A stretch of DNA of 64,000 nucleotides from Melieria omissa (GCA_963971225.1 OZ020268.1:9095532-9159531), one strand, 5' to 3'. Shown: positions 1 to 13,700, numbered from the stretch's first letter. Numbers and translations are program-made. Notes: a model not told the origin generated them from the letters alone.

Positions 1-500
1 TTCATTGGTGAGCATGAGTGATGAGTTAACAGTTTTACTTGATGAAATTTGATGACAATTTCGTACTTTAATTCATGAATGGAACTCATGTTAGATCAGT
101 TTAGGAACTAACAAGGTGTTTTTGTGATTAATGAATGCTTTATTTACCTAACCTCACTTTCAGTTTCTGTAAAATGATAACGATTTCTCACTTGACTGTT
201 TACGAAGAAGCTTCTATGGCAATTTAAATACTTTTAAGCGCAGAACAGAGTCTCTGAGAGTCCTATGTGAGAAGCTAATGAAAGCAAACCTTAGCTTAAC
301 TGACCTAACCTAACTTTTAGTAATTGAACTAACACTATTTTTCACATATTTATGAGTTGTAGTGACAGTTAGGGAAATTGCCTATTTCAACAAAGATAAT
401 TCAATCTAATTGATTTAAAATTCAATTAATCAAAACTAATCAAACTTGGTGATTAGTAACGATTAGTGTTTGGTTGTCATTCTATAAATATGACTAAGAC
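1..500. other. AT-rich non-coding start of the window
   Basis: Unique-looking AT-rich DNA with no supportable gene. It contains TAACCTAACCT-type short runs near 148 and 305. Confidence 0.6.
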
Positions 501-604
501 CGACAGACAGACAGACAGAAAGACAGACAAACGGACAGACAGACAAACAGAGAGACAGACAGATAGACAAACAGGCAGACAGACAGCCAAAAAGACAAAC
601 AGAC
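501..604. repeat. GACA (AGAC) tetranucleotide microsatellite
   Basis: About 100 bp of interrupted GACA units, with AAAC, GGAC and GATA variants. Being nearly pure purine/C on this strand, it keeps a frame open (TDRQTDRK-type repeats on plus, CLSVCLS on minus). Those frames are repeat artefacts. Confidence 0.9.
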
Positions 605-3312
605 TAACATCTGCGAGTAGCAATCGAGCCAGAACCTCTCAATCGGTCCTTTTAGTGGAGAATGTTTTACTGGGCTCAGGGCGTACAACAAGAACATCGA
701 CTTTGTACTGTAAAATACAAAAAAATATTATTTTTGCAACTGATACTAACAACAACAAACTCAGCAACAATAACACAAAACAATAACAATAATAGTCATA
801 ACAGCAACAACAACAACCGTGGCACGTTTCAGCTTGGTTTCAGTTGCAGCTCACGTGTTATGGCATTTTAGCAGCTGTTCGCTATTGATCCCACATGCCG
901 TTGCTGTTGTTGTTGTTATTATTATTGAGGTTATAAATGAGTCATTGTTGTTGTTGTAATAATTTTCATTACTTTTAAATGAGCTTGCAGCGATTTGCTT
1001 GCAACGCAAGTAACATTTAAATTAATTGCACACATATTATGGCTTGAAGAGGGTTAAAATTGTGGCGAATTGTTGTTGTTAGTGTGCATGATTATTGGGT
1101 TAAAGTTTTTCAAAATAATAACAAAAACAAGAAACCTAAAATATGGCAAGAATAACAATTTTATTGAAAGATATTTCTGTAGAGATGAGTTGCTAATGTG
1201 TTCGCGCGCGTGTGTGTGTGTGTGATTGCTGGCGCTTTTTTGCCAATGAGATTTTATGAAAGATGGTATTGTTGCCGCCGCTGTTGCTTGCTGTTGATGA
1301 TGAAGTTATTGTTGCTGTTAATGTCGGCGGCAAATTTTCACGCCGCATTGCAATCACTTGAGAGCAGTGAAGTTTTCTGACCTTGTGCGCTTATTTAATT
1401 GTTAGCCATGAAACGGCAAATTGGCCGTTCATGTAATGTTAACAACAACAACAACGCGACGTCAATATTGCAAGTGCGATAAAGTTCATGGTAAGTTGTG
1501 ATAATTAAACAACGCTCAAGCGTTTAAAATTCAACAGCAAGATTTGTATGAACGATAAGCGATAATTGAAAAGAGGCGCTGATTGTATGGGGAAGCAATT
1601 TACAAAAACAAAATCCATATATTTATATATATGTGCAGTGCAAGTATGCAGCGCAATGAGAGGCGTGAAATTGTGCATAATGTGCTGGAATTTATTGCAA
1701 ATTTATGCGCATTTACGTGCGGCCCAAAAGTGCTGCAGTGCACACGTCAAGCGAGCGCGCAAATGTGCCGCGGCGAAAAGCTGCGCAACCGATAATATTA
1801 AGAATTTATTAAGGTTTTATTCAGCATTCATGAAAATTAACTACACCTCTTTGCGGACAGTCGCGAGTGCGGCAACTATGGAGGGCAGCAGTGTGCAATT
1901 TGCTGCTGCGCATGCGCCTTGAATGCGTCGCTCATACGTCGTTGGCAATTTCCTTAATCAACACTGACAGCTGTCATTTCATTTTAAGCCAAAAAACCAT
2001 GTCACATTACAGGCGAAACAAAGCACAAGCAACGATGGCCATGTGCCCGTTCTAAGCTGCACCGAAGGCAACAGCCAAAGAATCAAACGGCCAAATAAAC
2101 AGCCGCGAAATTAGACAAATAACCACATGACCACTGCAACTGCTTAGGTGAACGCGAGTCAGCGTATGCAGCATGAAATATCAAAAACGCTGACAGCCAC
2201 TAAGTTGGCGCCAAAATTCCCAAATATGGCCGAAAGCGTTGGCCAAAAACGGGCATCGCACAAAAATAACCGCAACACAAAAGCGCTAAGCAGCATCTAA
2301 AGATAGCCGGCTGCAAGTTGTTGCAACGAAAACAACAGCAACAAGCGCAGCCAACTTGTAAACAACAGTTTGGCTTTAACATTAACCTAGAAAGCGCAAC
2401 GCGCGCGGATTTACGTCATTCGACATGCAGCAAAAGTGAAGCCATGAGTGAGCGCGCCAAGTCGACAAGCTGCTCGTGCCGCAGATTGTTGTAAAGTGGC
2501 GCGAGTTGCAACGTGATTCGGCGGAGAGTTGATGCTGTCACCAATCTTGGCGCAACAGCTAAAAACTATTGTGCGCGACAAAAGGCGACAACTACAACAA
2601 ATAAGAACGAACGCCAACTGCCAACTGCACAAATTCAGGGTCAACTTTGAGCCACTGCGCTCATTGATTGCTGCCAATTCAAGACAACAACACACAAAGC
2701 AAACGGAGCGAGTGCACTAATCGTGTGTGTGTGTGTGTGTGGCAGCACTGATCGTTTAATTAAATAATCCATTAATTTTATTGCTTTGCACTGTTGTGGC
2801 GGCGGGCCATGCGGTGGCATCGATTACAGTTTTTGATTTCTGCTTTTGCTGCTGCCACTGCCACTGCCATTGCTGCTATGGCCATTAGAATTGCGAATCG
2901 TTGCTGTGCATTTGTTGTATTTGTTACATTTTGCGTGCCGCGCGTCGCCGGTTGGCCTCGTCATCCATGGCAACAAAGGCAATTGCAGTCGCATTGACAC
3001 CACAATTGCACTCACTCACACATCGATACTTCGATATTGTACAGGCGAGCACGCATGGGTTTTTATTTAGCCATCAATGCGCATAATTGCAATTGCAGTT
3101 TAGTATTTCATGCGATTTAGTTTGGCGTTTGCTTGGCTTTGATTTTTGTTCACATTTTTTGTAGTTTGTATTTTTGGTTTGGTTTGGGTGGCTTTGGAAG
3201 TTATTATGTCAGCGCTAACCTTGTGCCGCTTTACTTGCCACATTGTAACTTCTAACCATTTAGCAAGTTTTGAAAAGTATATTTTATTTAAGAAGAAGTA
3301 ATGAGTTATTGG
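605..3312. other. Non-coding intron with CAA/TTG runs and short GT tracts
   Basis: No gene found. CAA/GTT trinucleotide runs occur at about 745-815, 900-925 and 1440-1455; GT tracts at about 1208-1223 and 2724-2741. Open frames of 60-118 codons here lack recognisable domains and follow the low-complexity runs. Confidence 0.6.
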
Positions 3313-4213
3313 GTTAAAGTTTGATGAGTGGAAAACAAAAGAAAGAAGAAACAGAAAGAAGTAATATTGGTTGAATGAATATGGAGTAAAGTATTTTATT
3401 TGAATTTATAATAAGTGTAGACAAGTATTAGAGAACATTTTTCAAATTATTAAATTTACTAAATGTAAACTAAATGTTTGGAAAAATTATTTAACGACGA
3501 AAGTTTGATGAGTGCAAAAAATAAGAAGAAATAGAAAGAAGTAATATTTGTTGAATAAATATGAAGTTAACTATTTTTTTTCGAATTTATAATAAGTGTT
3601 GATAAGTGTTAAAGTAAACTTTTAAAATTATTAAATTTACTAAATGTAAGTTAAATATTTAGAAAAATTATTTAACGAGTAAACATTAAAGTTTGATGAG
3701 TAGAAAAAAGTATAGAAAAAAAGAAAGAAGTAATATTGGTTGAATGAATATGAAGTAAACTATTTTTTTTTCGAATTATAATAAGTGTTGATAAGTGTTA
3801 AAGTAAAGTTTTAAAATTATTAAATTTACTAAATGTAAGTTAAATGTTTAGACAAATTTTTTAGCGAGTTAACATTAAAGTTTGATGAGTAGAAAAAAGT
3901 ATAGAAAAAACAGAAAGAAGTAATATTGGTTGAATGAATATGAAGTAAACTATTTTTTTTCGAATTTATAATAAGTGCTGACCAATATTAAAGTTAACTT
4001 TCAAAATTATTAAATTTACTAAATGTAAACTGAATGTTTAGAAAAAAAATTTAACGACTAAGCATTGAAGTTTGATGAGCGAAAAAAAGAGGAGTAAAAT
4101 ATTTTATTCGAATTTATAATAATTGTTGATAAGTGTTAAAGTAAACTTTTAAAATAGTTAAATATACTAAATGTGAATTAAATGTTTAGAAAAAAATTTT
4201 ACGAGTTATCATT
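3313..4213. repeat. Tandem array, about 4.8 copies of a roughly 188-bp unit
   Basis: The marker AAAGTTTGATGAG recurs at 3316, 3500, 3688 and 3877, and as a GAAG variant at 4067, giving spacings of 184, 188, 189 and 190 bp. Each unit also carries GAAAGAAGTAATATTGGTTG, TCGAATTTATAATAAGTG and TTAAATTTACTAAATGTAA. The fourth-to-fifth unit has lost part of its interior. No open frame persists; it looks like a small local satellite. Confidence 0.92.
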
Positions 4214-4596
4214 GCAGTGGTAGCTTTTATAATTTTTCTTTGCTCTACAATTCGCAGATTACCCAAAGAGTTGAATACTCGTTCTGTATTCTGAATCATC
4301 TCGTCATTCATCTTCAATTATAGTTGTTCATGAATTTATCATCATTATGAATTAATCCTTCATGAATTTATCATTTAATAATGAATTATTTCAACCATTG
4401 ATGCAATCAATGATGTATTTTTCTATCCATTTTCATGTTATATTTCATTGATCAACGCCTTTATTCGTCTGTGTGCCCATTCAAGATTATTTTATTCGTC
4501 TGTTGTTACTTTCATCTATTCATGTATCTTAAAATTTCTTTAGAAATTCGCTTTAAGACGAATTCAGTCATCAATTGATGTGGTTAATTACATTTG

Positions 4597-4936
4597 CAGC
4601 TGCTTACTTCGAAATATATTCCAGCGGATCATACATTCAGCCTTCAGGTAATCATCTATTTATGCAACATTTCATTCATTAATACCTCTTCTGTAATATT
4701 CACAGTTTTTCATATTTTTTTATTAATACGTTGTAAATTCTGAGAATTATTCTAGCCATGCTGCTGCTTACTTCTAAATATATTCCAACGAATCATATAT
4801 TGATGTCTTGATTCGGTCTTAACAGGTCCAACCAATTTTCAATAAACATTTCATTCATTAATACCTCTTCTGTGGTATTCATCGCTTTTCGTATTTCTTT
4901 ATAATACGTTGTAAAATCTGAGAATTATTCTAACTA
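4597..4936. repeat. Two-copy tandem duplication, period about 164-178 bp
   Basis: TGCTTACTTC/TAAATATATTCCA recurs at 4601 and 4765. TTCATTCATTAATACCTCTT and the block ACGTTGTAAA..CTGAGAATTATTCTA (4728 and 4906) recur in the same order. The second copy is longer because of a short insertion around 4800-4830. Confidence 0.88.
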
Positions 4937-5148
4937 TGCAGTCATATCTTGCTTGACCTATTCATCAATGACTGGTTGTCAATCTGTCTGTAGATCTGCC
5001 ATGCAACATAAATGTTCAGTTGGTTAGCCGGTTTGGTGCCCATGCAGTCATATCTCGCTTCATAGTTACATCCACTAACTGTTGTCAATCTAACTATTTG
5101 TACATCTCCCATGTAACTTAAATGTTCAGTTGGGGATTCGCTGGTGAT
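4935..5148. repeat. Two-copy tandem duplication, period 107 bp
   Basis: ATGCAGTCATATCT occurs at 4935 and 5042, each followed by a TTGTCAATCT block, a GATCTGCCATG/ACATCTCCCATG block and TAAATGTTCAGTTGG. It abuts the preceding duplication and shares its end with it. Confidence 0.88.
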
Positions 5149-5162
5149 CCAAAAACCATACA

Positions 5163-5182
5163 CTAACCTAACCTAACCTAAC
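5163..5182. repeat. Four perfect CTAAC units (TTAGG on the other strand), interstitial
   Basis: CTAAC x4, equivalent to the ancestral arthropod telomere unit TTAGG. It is only 20 bp, is internal, and lies at the edge of the 107-bp duplication. Shorter CCTAACCTAA runs occur elsewhere in the window. Confidence 0.8.
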
Positions 5183-6478
5183 ATAACTCAAAGTTGGCCC
5201 TAAATCCCTCCTCACTTTGATGTTGCAATTGCCAGTTGCCATCGTTGCTAATTACGCACTAATGACAAGAGTTGCCACCTTCTCTTACGCAAGTATACCA
5301 AACAAATTAAGAAAACAAAACCGTTAAAAGAATACACTAATATTAAAAACAACAACAACAACACAATACTTAACCAAATTCAAAGTTTTTGGGCGTTTGC
5401 AGCAACATTTTCGACACACAATTGCCCGCGTCTGCGTTTGTGAATATATATTTACATATAAGTATGTAGAAACATATATACAAACACATTAACATATATG
5501 AGGCGACGATAGAGTGCAAAAACCTCTTGAAAAATTAACGCAATTCACGAACGAACGAAATGCTAATGAGACAAACACGAAAAGAGCATTGAACATTGCA
5601 GCACATTGAGCGCAATACGAACTGTTGGCAAAACAAAAAAATAACAAAATAAAAACAGCAAAGAAATACAAAAAGAAAAAAAAGTACAGAAGAATGAAAT
5701 TTATGTATATTGAAAGCAACTACATAATGCTGGCGAAATACAAATAACAACAATAACAACAACAGCAGCAGTTTAAATAAATACAGCTGCACTGACGACA
5801 ACGACAAATGCGAATGTTTAAATGAAATTTAAATAGATGCAGCAACGAAGAGCGAACAGAAAGCCAACCAGAAACTAAAAATGTTGGCGGCGGATGTAAA
5901 ATAAAGCGTTAGGCAGATTCGACACCACACATACACACATGTATTCACTCATAACTATCTGGTCAGTTGGTTGTGGACATTTGCCATGCGGCCACTGGTG
6001 CGTATACGTATTTTGCTGTGTATGTGTGCGTGTGTACGTCTGTGCCTAACTGCAATTGCCGCTGCTTATCTGGCGGCCTTAAATTAGCATCATTGTCATC
6101 GGTGTTGCTGCTGCTGCACTCGCTTGCTCGCTGGCGCATGTCCAGCATACATAACAGCGTCGCAGCTTCGCACCTCGCCGCAACTGTCTCTCGACCCATG
6201 CGGCTGTTCATCGATACGTTGGTGCGTCCGCTTTTGCATCGCGTCGCTAACGTTTGTCTACTTAGCATTTTGCTGTGTTTGTTCAATTGCGCGCGCACTC
6301 TGCCCAACTATCCGGCCGCCGCCGCACTCACACACACTTCGCCGCGTGCGCCTTGTTCTTTGCGTACGTTTGTTTGTCTGTCGGTACGTTCTCGGCGTTA
6401 TTGTTATTATTTTTATTTTGCAACTAAATTGCAAATAATAAAATTTAGGTCAACGCATGTATTGTATTAACTGCGTTC

Positions 6479-6509
<31 letters not shown>

Positions 6510-7221
6510 AATTCGCAGTCGCCTGTTGGCCGCATACGGCGAGCGGTGCATTGTTTGTTGCAATTGCTTTTTACTATGTATTGCTCTCGGCTATTGTGTT
6601 CGCTTGCAGTTTTATTGTTGTTGTAATTTTGTATTGCTTTTGCTTTGTGCAGTTAGATGCTTTTTGTTGTTGTTGTTATTATTTTGGAAAAAATTTGCAT
6701 TTTTATTGGCAGTGCATTCTCTGCTTTTTATTTTAAGCATAAAGCTTTCCTATTAAAAAAAATTATATAAAAATAAATCTTGTTCAATATTTTTGGTTTT
6801 TGTGCAAAAAAGAGCAAAAATGTGAACGCATGTTCTGGCACATGTACAGGACATTTCCGTTTGAGTGGGCACACGTACAAGCGCTCAAAGCTCAAAGCTG
6901 TTGTTGTTGTGTTGTGGTGTGGCAATGCGGTCACTTTGCGCTTTGCGGGTGTGTGCCGTAAAAGGGTAGGGGAAAAAAATGTTTAATGACAAAGAGTGCG
7001 CACTCGGTTGATTAGCTTTTGGAACAGTGCACATTAAAATCATTCGATATGGCAAATTATTTATGAAAATCACTTTTTGTTGTATGGCATAGCTCAAAGC
7101 AACATATTGCTTTGACTCCGACCAGTAAAGTAAAAACAAAACTCAATGCAAAATGTGCCTTGAGACATGGATTAGAAACTGAAAAACTCACTAAGACTGG
7201 ACAGTGATCAGATTTATAATG
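5183..7221. other. Non-coding intron, microsatellites only
   Basis: No gene supported. It is CAA- and GTT-rich (5345-5362, 5745-5765, 6630-6680) with a GT tract at 6480-6505. The 5960-6470 part is more GC-rich and gives overlapping open frames on both strands, none with a recognisable domain. Confidence 0.55.
6480..6505. repeat. (TG)13 microsatellite
   Basis: Uninterrupted TG dinucleotides; the longest pure GT run I saw in the window. Confidence 0.95.
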
Positions 7222-7229
7222 ATTTATAT

Positions 7230-7389
7230 CAGGCGCGGATTCAGAAAAATATTTCGGGGGGGTTTCAAAAAGGAATTCTTTAATATTTGTAAAATGCCTT
7301 TTAATTTGTATGTAGTTTTATAGGCGATCCAAATATTTCGGGGGGGTGGGGGGTTCAACCCCCAAAACAGCCCCCAGAATCCGACACTG
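7230..7389. mobile_element. 160-bp hAT-type MITE with 8-bp target site duplication
   Basis: The element starts CAGGCGCGGATTC and ends GAATCCGACACTG, which are imperfect terminal inverted repeats of about 13 bp. It is flanked on both sides by the identical octamer ATTTATAT (7222-7229 and 7390-7397), the signature of hAT transposition. The interior contains two AATATTTCGGGGGGG segments and a GGGTTCAACCC palindrome. It encodes nothing, so it would need a transposase supplied from elsewhere. Confidence 0.85.
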
Positions 7390-7397
7390 ATTTATAT

Positions 7398-10300
7398 AAA
7401 TCAAATACGTTGTAAAGATAATGTTTTTTCAACTAATTTCGATTGTTTTTGGCGCACTGAAAACAAGCTACTCAGTTAATCCCGAAAGTTATGATTCAGT
7501 TGTAATTTTCTAACTTTCATTAAATCTTTTCATACTATTTTACTGTCACTATCAGGGCACCCTGTATAATAGTCTTCACCAAATGTTACCAATAAAATAC
7601 TATTAAAGCTAAAATTGTGCAAACTCGGCGCCTTTTTAACCCATTCTTACATAACTTTTATTTTGTTGTCTTGTTTTGCCTTTCTCATTTCTCTTTTGAG
7701 CCTCGCTACTCTCTATGGAGTCTTAGCTTAGATACAGTTACGTCTACAGACATTAAATCATAAAGTAATACATATAGACACTAACTATTCATATTTGAAA
7801 ATTGTTAAGTGTGTCACATTTTTGATGTCAGCAAACAAAAGACTTAAGCAACAAACTCCATTTCAAGCAATTATGCCAAACATAGTTTGTACAGTACACA
7901 ACATTGATTGCTACTGATTACAAACAATGTTCAATCAATTTTCCATTGGCCAGCGGCAACGTTACTGCACAAAACAAAACGTTCACCGATTTGCTCAACG
8001 TTGCTGTTGCTGAAACTCGTCGCCAAACGAAACAGCAATAAATCATTATTTAAATTTTTGTTTTCAATTTTTACGCTTTGCTTTTGTTTCAACTTTGACT
8101 TTTTGATTTTGTTTTCCAAGTCACACATATGTGACCTGTTTAACCGTTACATTTCATTGCACATTTCGTCATTTACACTGTTTGAGCAACACACTCAAAG
8201 CTATAAAAAAATAATAATAAATGGCAAAAATTCATACATAACCACCGAAAGTTGGTTCACCTTAAAATATTCGCCAATCTTGCCAAACCAATGAAAATTG
8301 CAATACCCATTATTGGCCAGCAGCATCGCCAACCGACAACAACTATAAATTTAACATCCAAAATAAAAATAACCACCAACAACAACAACATGTATAGTGA
8401 GTAAATTAGCATCACTTGCTGGCCCACTCAGTGCCGAAACCGTTAATTATGCTGCGAAACGACGCAGTAATCCCTTAAACTGGCCACTGACCCACATTGC
8501 CTGGCCGAGTCGAGTTGAGTTGAGTTGAATCGACAGCGAAATCCCGAAGCGGCAGCAATCAGAAATCGCGCAGCATTAAGTCAACACCCACTTTCTTAAT
8601 GCGAACACCGCCAAAGCGAACACTGACAACAGTCAAAATATAACAACAACAACAACAGTAAACAGCAGAAACACAAAAAGCAAAACAACGCACAGCTAGT
8701 AAAAAGTGGCTTAAATCGTATTTCGACAATATTTGACTGCCACAATATGCAATATTTGGCTAAAATGTTGCAAGCCAAAACTAATCACGCATACATTCAT
8801 TGCTATTTACATATTTCATGCTCATTTACTTACATTTGCTTGAGTGTGCGCCTGTGTGTGTGGTTCGAAAAAAGGTCATAACCTGTCCTGTGCTGGTGTT
8901 TCGTTACACATGTGAAATTATGCGTGAAAATTGTATGCAACAACACACGCTCACCTACACATACAGACAAATAATGAAATACATTTTAGCAAGTGTGCGT
9001 GTGTGTGTGTGTGTTAAAAAGTAAAGCAATCAGAAAACCACAAAAAATGACAACAAAAAGCAAAGTGGCATCATCCGCAGCAACGTCACCGACATCAGCA
9101 CCACCAGCGCCAACACTACCGCAACAACAGCAACAGAAACAACATCAGCGCCGCACAACGTTCGACGACATGTGCGCAGCGGCGGCGGTGGCGGTGGCGT
9201 CGCGTTGCTGTTGCTTTGTTCCCCAACAATCGCACTGCGCTGAACGCTTGAATTGCTCTGGCTGCTGCGACTCTTGCTCTTGTTGTTGTTGTTGTTGTTT
9301 TGGCTGCTGCTGTTGTAGACAAAATGACGTAACTTTTGTGTCGCAGTCATTTTGCTGCTCGTAGTGCCAACAGTTAATACAGTTAAATATGTAAACAGCA
9401 TGAAAGAGTGAAGAAAAAAAACGCAGGCGGCATGTTTCAGAAAAAACGTGGTGGCAACAGTGTTTGGTGCTTCTCTTGGTTTTGTTGTATTATTTGATGT
9501 TAAAACTGCGATAACCTTGAAAACCGGTAAACATTTCGTGTGCTTTTATTTTGATTTGTTTTTGGCTTATAAATGGTCGAAAATTTATGGTTGATGGTGA
9601 AAATATTTCACCCAAAAATTAATGAGAGTAAATGGCAAAATCCAAAAAACAACTAGAAACAACTAAAGAGTATTCAAGTTGAATTAGTGAATATAAAAGC
9701 AGTCAATGATTGACGTCACACGGATGATTGAACGATTTCATTCATGTTTTGGTGATGAGAATATGTCAAGCAATAATTCAATTAAGTAATAAGTCGAAAG
9801 AAGATTATTGCATCCGGCACAAGTTGTCTGACATGGATGTGGCGTTTTTTGGTTGTAGAAGCTTGGCTAAGCCGTTTGTATGGTTGGTGAAGCTTCAGCA
9901 AGGGGATTATTTGATGAGAAGATCGGTGAATATAGAACATGGGATGACGTCTTCAATGATATAACTTAGTGGAACAAGACCTGCAATTGCTTGGGTTAAT
10001 TTGATGGAAGAAATGTGCAATAAGCAGAGGCAACTGGGTGAAGTGTTGAGGCAATGATTCGATATCGAGTGAATCGAAGATGATTTAACCGCAGGAATTA
10101 GGCATCTAAGAGTAAAGATAACTGTTTTTGGCTTCAAGGTAATCTTTGATAGAAAACTACATAAAACACCTAAGTGCTCGCGAACTTCAGGACTATATTT
10201 GAGTGTACTAGATGATGTCCTAAAGCCAGCAGGAGGGGTCCAAGTAACTGACTATATAGTCATTAAATACAGTCACAGCGTACATAAGCGTTGAAGTTAA
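7398..10300. other. Non-coding intron
   Basis: No gene supported. It contains one dispersed copy of the GACTTAAGCAACAAACT motif (7836-7857), a CAA run near 8640-8660, a GT tract at about 8996-9014, and a block at 9050-9360 rich in CAA/CAG/GTT. That block opens frames on both strands (poly-Gln, poly-Cys, poly-Asn readings), which I treat as repeat artefacts. Confidence 0.55.
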
Positions 10301-10745
10301 TTTCTGGCTTAATTCTGGCATTTAAGTTAATTTCTGAGCTTTGATGTATTCAGAGATCTATCGTAGAATTTTATGGCAAATATTTTCGTGGTACATTTTA
10401 TCCTTAAAAAGTGTTTTTTTACAGGACATTTTTGGCATTTTAGAAAAGAAGGGTCAAATTGACCCATACAAATAGGAGTTTCAGGGTTAAAATGCTCCAC
10501 AAAAATGTTCTTCGTAGTATTTTACATCAAATTGCTGAACACATCATATACCTAAAATGTAAGGTTACATGGTTTTCGTATGCCGATTCACCATAAGAAT
10601 GTGCAAAAGGGGGAAAATTTTGACCCCCACTAAAAAAAAATTCAGATGTATACTTTCAAAACGCCGATACACGTATATTTTTTTTTGGTCCCCTCTACCA
10701 GAATCCGTTGTCAGAACCTTGTTATTTTTTTGGTGTTGTGCAGTG
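10301..10745. mobile_element. 5'-truncated copy of the interspersed TIR element found intact at 50772-51338
   Basis: It matches 50930-51338 in order and orientation: GAGCTTTGATGTATTCAGAG, TTTTCGTGGTACATTTT, GTCAAATTGACCCATA, GGTTACATGGTTTTCGTATG, and the end GTTGTCAGAACCTTGTTATT..GTTGTGCAGTG. The left inverted repeat of the 50.8-kb copy is not found here, so this copy is truncated or decayed on its left. Confidence 0.85.
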
Positions 10746-13700
10746 TAATTTGAGACTTGAACGCTTGGAGACTTTCAAAAAAATTACAAATTGCACTCAA
10801 TCCTCTAATTTCCTAATATAAAACCATCCAAAAAGTATACTTCCACCAACGAACCTTAACAGCAAAGCAACTTAGCCCTTCTCATAACAGTTTTACTTTT
10901 TAACATACTTTTAGGTGCTCACACAAATCTGCTAGTTTTGCTATCCTCTCCAAGTGTTCCTCTTTTCTTGTGAAAAACCTCAGCAAGGTCAACGTCAGAG
11001 TAATTACTCCATTCAAGTGCCGAAAGTATTCGCAACTCAAACTACAGTAAATCAAAAAAGTAATCTACAGCATGTACTGTTACTACTAAATTACTATGGT
11101 TGTTGTTGCTATAGCTGAACATTTTGTTAATTTTCAATTAAATCACCGAATATCGCATTGGCGATGTTAAAGTAATTTTTCAATTTAACAAAGACACACG
11201 TGTATGTGTGTGTGAGTGTGTGAGGGTGTATTAGTGCACACGTACTTGTACATACCCCCATTTAATTGCTCTACAAAACAAGCTTTTCTCATTATCATTT
11301 AGCAAGATTGTGCACACTTAAGCGGTTAAGCGCTGTTGTACAACAACAAACATTTTCACAAGTCACATTAATCATTGCAAAAACGGTGTGTGTTTGTGTG
11401 TGTGTGTGGATGTGTAATGTTTGTGAAGGCAAATCATTGGCAAATGCAGCTGGAAGTCATTGAAATTAAAGAAAATACAGCAATGAGAACTCATGGCAAA
11501 AAAACAAAAACAAAATTAAAAAAAATAGTTAAGTGCTGTGAGAGTGCGGCAAAAATGTGTGGCGTGTGAACAAGTCCGCCCATAGCGATTGCGGTGTGGT
11601 TGATGCAATGTTAGCATTCAATGAATTTTAAGAATTTGTACGATGACTGGAAAGGGGAAGAAGAAGAAATTAAGCTTAAGATGAAAAACGTTATGGGATT
11701 ACAGATAAGGACGAAAAAAACTGTGCCAAATGATAAAGTCAAAGAAATTGTGGTAAATTTGAGGACGAAGAATTTGAAAATTAGAAGAAGAAGTAGAAAA
11801 TTACTGGTTAACCAGATTTACTTAAAGACTGCATTAATTTAAGAACAAGGAAGAAGCATGTTAAGAAGATAAAGAAGAAAAAGTAACACGTAGAAGACCT
11901 CTAAATATGTGGCAGAAGCAAAACCTGGAGAGTACTGGAAACGTATTAGAAATAAAAGGAAAACAAATTAATGAGAATAATCCGAAAATTGATATTTGAA
12001 AAACCATAGAAAACCTCTCAGACATCTCGAAATGAAGGCGACAGCATTAGGCAACGCAATGAAAGCACAAAAGCTACAGAAACCTCGACAACAATAATCC
12101 AAACAAAACCGTTCTCAATTACCAGCTGTAAGCCAAGTTGCGGCACGCCAGCCAAGTTCTAAAGCGCGCTGAAACGCTTTTGCGGTTTTGTGCTGGCCGC
12201 GGCTGTAATTCATGCCAAGACCAAGGTGAATGTTAAGCGCGGCTCGGCACAACTTGGCGCGACTTGGCGCAGTGTGTCGCAGTCGCCGCCACCGGCTGTG
12301 CTAGTGCCACACTGGCTCGGCGCAGCGCAGCACAGCGTGGCGAATGCCAAAAGCTTTTACAAAAGTTATTTCCAATTTTTGTTGTTGTTGCTGTTGCTGT
12401 TTTTTTTTGCAAAACCGCGTGCGCATGTACGCGCCAACAGAGGCTGAGCAGCAGATGTTTATTGACAACGTGCGACAAGTGGTTGTCTGCTGTAGTTGTT
12501 GTTGTTTTTATAGTTCAAGCGTAGCATTTTGCTTGACGATTTTAAATGACAGAAGAAGAAAACTAGTTTGGTGTGGTACATCTAAAAAAACCGAAAAAAT
12601 GACAAGAATCCATTTAAAATGCAAACGTTGATAGGATTTTTGAATGCTTTCATCTTGGCAAAAAATAATAAAAAATTAAAATAAAAAAATAAAAAAAACA
12701 TAACGACAAGTTTGGCGTTGAAACTTAATTTGAATGCCTGCTCTAGAAACAGTTAGTTACGGCCACATGTTTTGTTTATTTACGCGGCTGCAAAAATGTG
12801 CCATTTGATTTAAAAATTTTGCTATAGTAGAAAACAAAACTCAAAGCAAAATAACTCGCCTAGCAAGAACAAGTTGTGATCAGCCATTAAGTTGTGATTG
12901 TTGTTGTTGTTGCGCTTAATTTTGGCCGCTGACTAATAGCAGCCAAATTAAAAGCACCAAATTTAACGGCAATTTTAGTATAAATTTCGATTTTAATGGC
13001 AAAGCATTCGTTATTGTTGTTTTTGTTATTTATGCACACTGCTTCGACACACCCGCCGCACAGTGACAATTAAATAATCACATCGAATAATCACAAAGTT
13101 ATTGACTTCAAATGTTGACGATGATGATGATGATTGGGGTGTTGTTGTGGGGGTTTCTATGAATATATTTCATACATTTCGTTGGCCACATTATTTTACA
13201 ACAATACGGCAAAGCGTGCAGCATGAGAATAGCAACAACACCGATCGAAGCGTTGCTGTCATTCATTGTAAAAAGTCAGAAAAAAAAGAAAATCTCTTAC
13301 AGTAGGCAAAAAGTCACATTAATCATTTTAACGCTTACACTTAGCGCGCCGTCCCCCTGCTCGATTTGTTTGTGTGTGTGAGAGTGTGAGTGTAGCGCTG
13401 GTTGGATCGCTGCTCGTGCTTACTTGCATCATTAAGCGCGTGATAAATGCGTTTTTGAAATTGACGCTGCACATATGAGTGCAGGCGCATTAATGTGCAT
13501 ATGTGAGTGAATGTGTGTGTGTTTGTGCGTGTGATTGAGTGTTTGAGCAAGTTGAAGGAGGTTTAGCATGAGGGTGAACTGCTTTTCTAAAAGCGTTTTT
13601 GAAGGAAATTTTCAACGCTTACAGGAAATTAGAAAATCGCATGCATTGCATATGAGCGCTAGGTGAGTTTGTATGTATGTTGAATTGTGTGTGTGTTTGT

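Noticed and set aside
5163..5182. TTAGG-type telomere
   Set aside because: Only four units, internal, and at the edge of a local duplication. Flies do not use TTAGG telomeres, so chance or slippage is enough.
9030..9401. Open frames on both strands with poly-Gln/Asn/Cys tracts
   Set aside because: Driven by CAA/CAG runs, with equal opening on both strands and no conserved domain.
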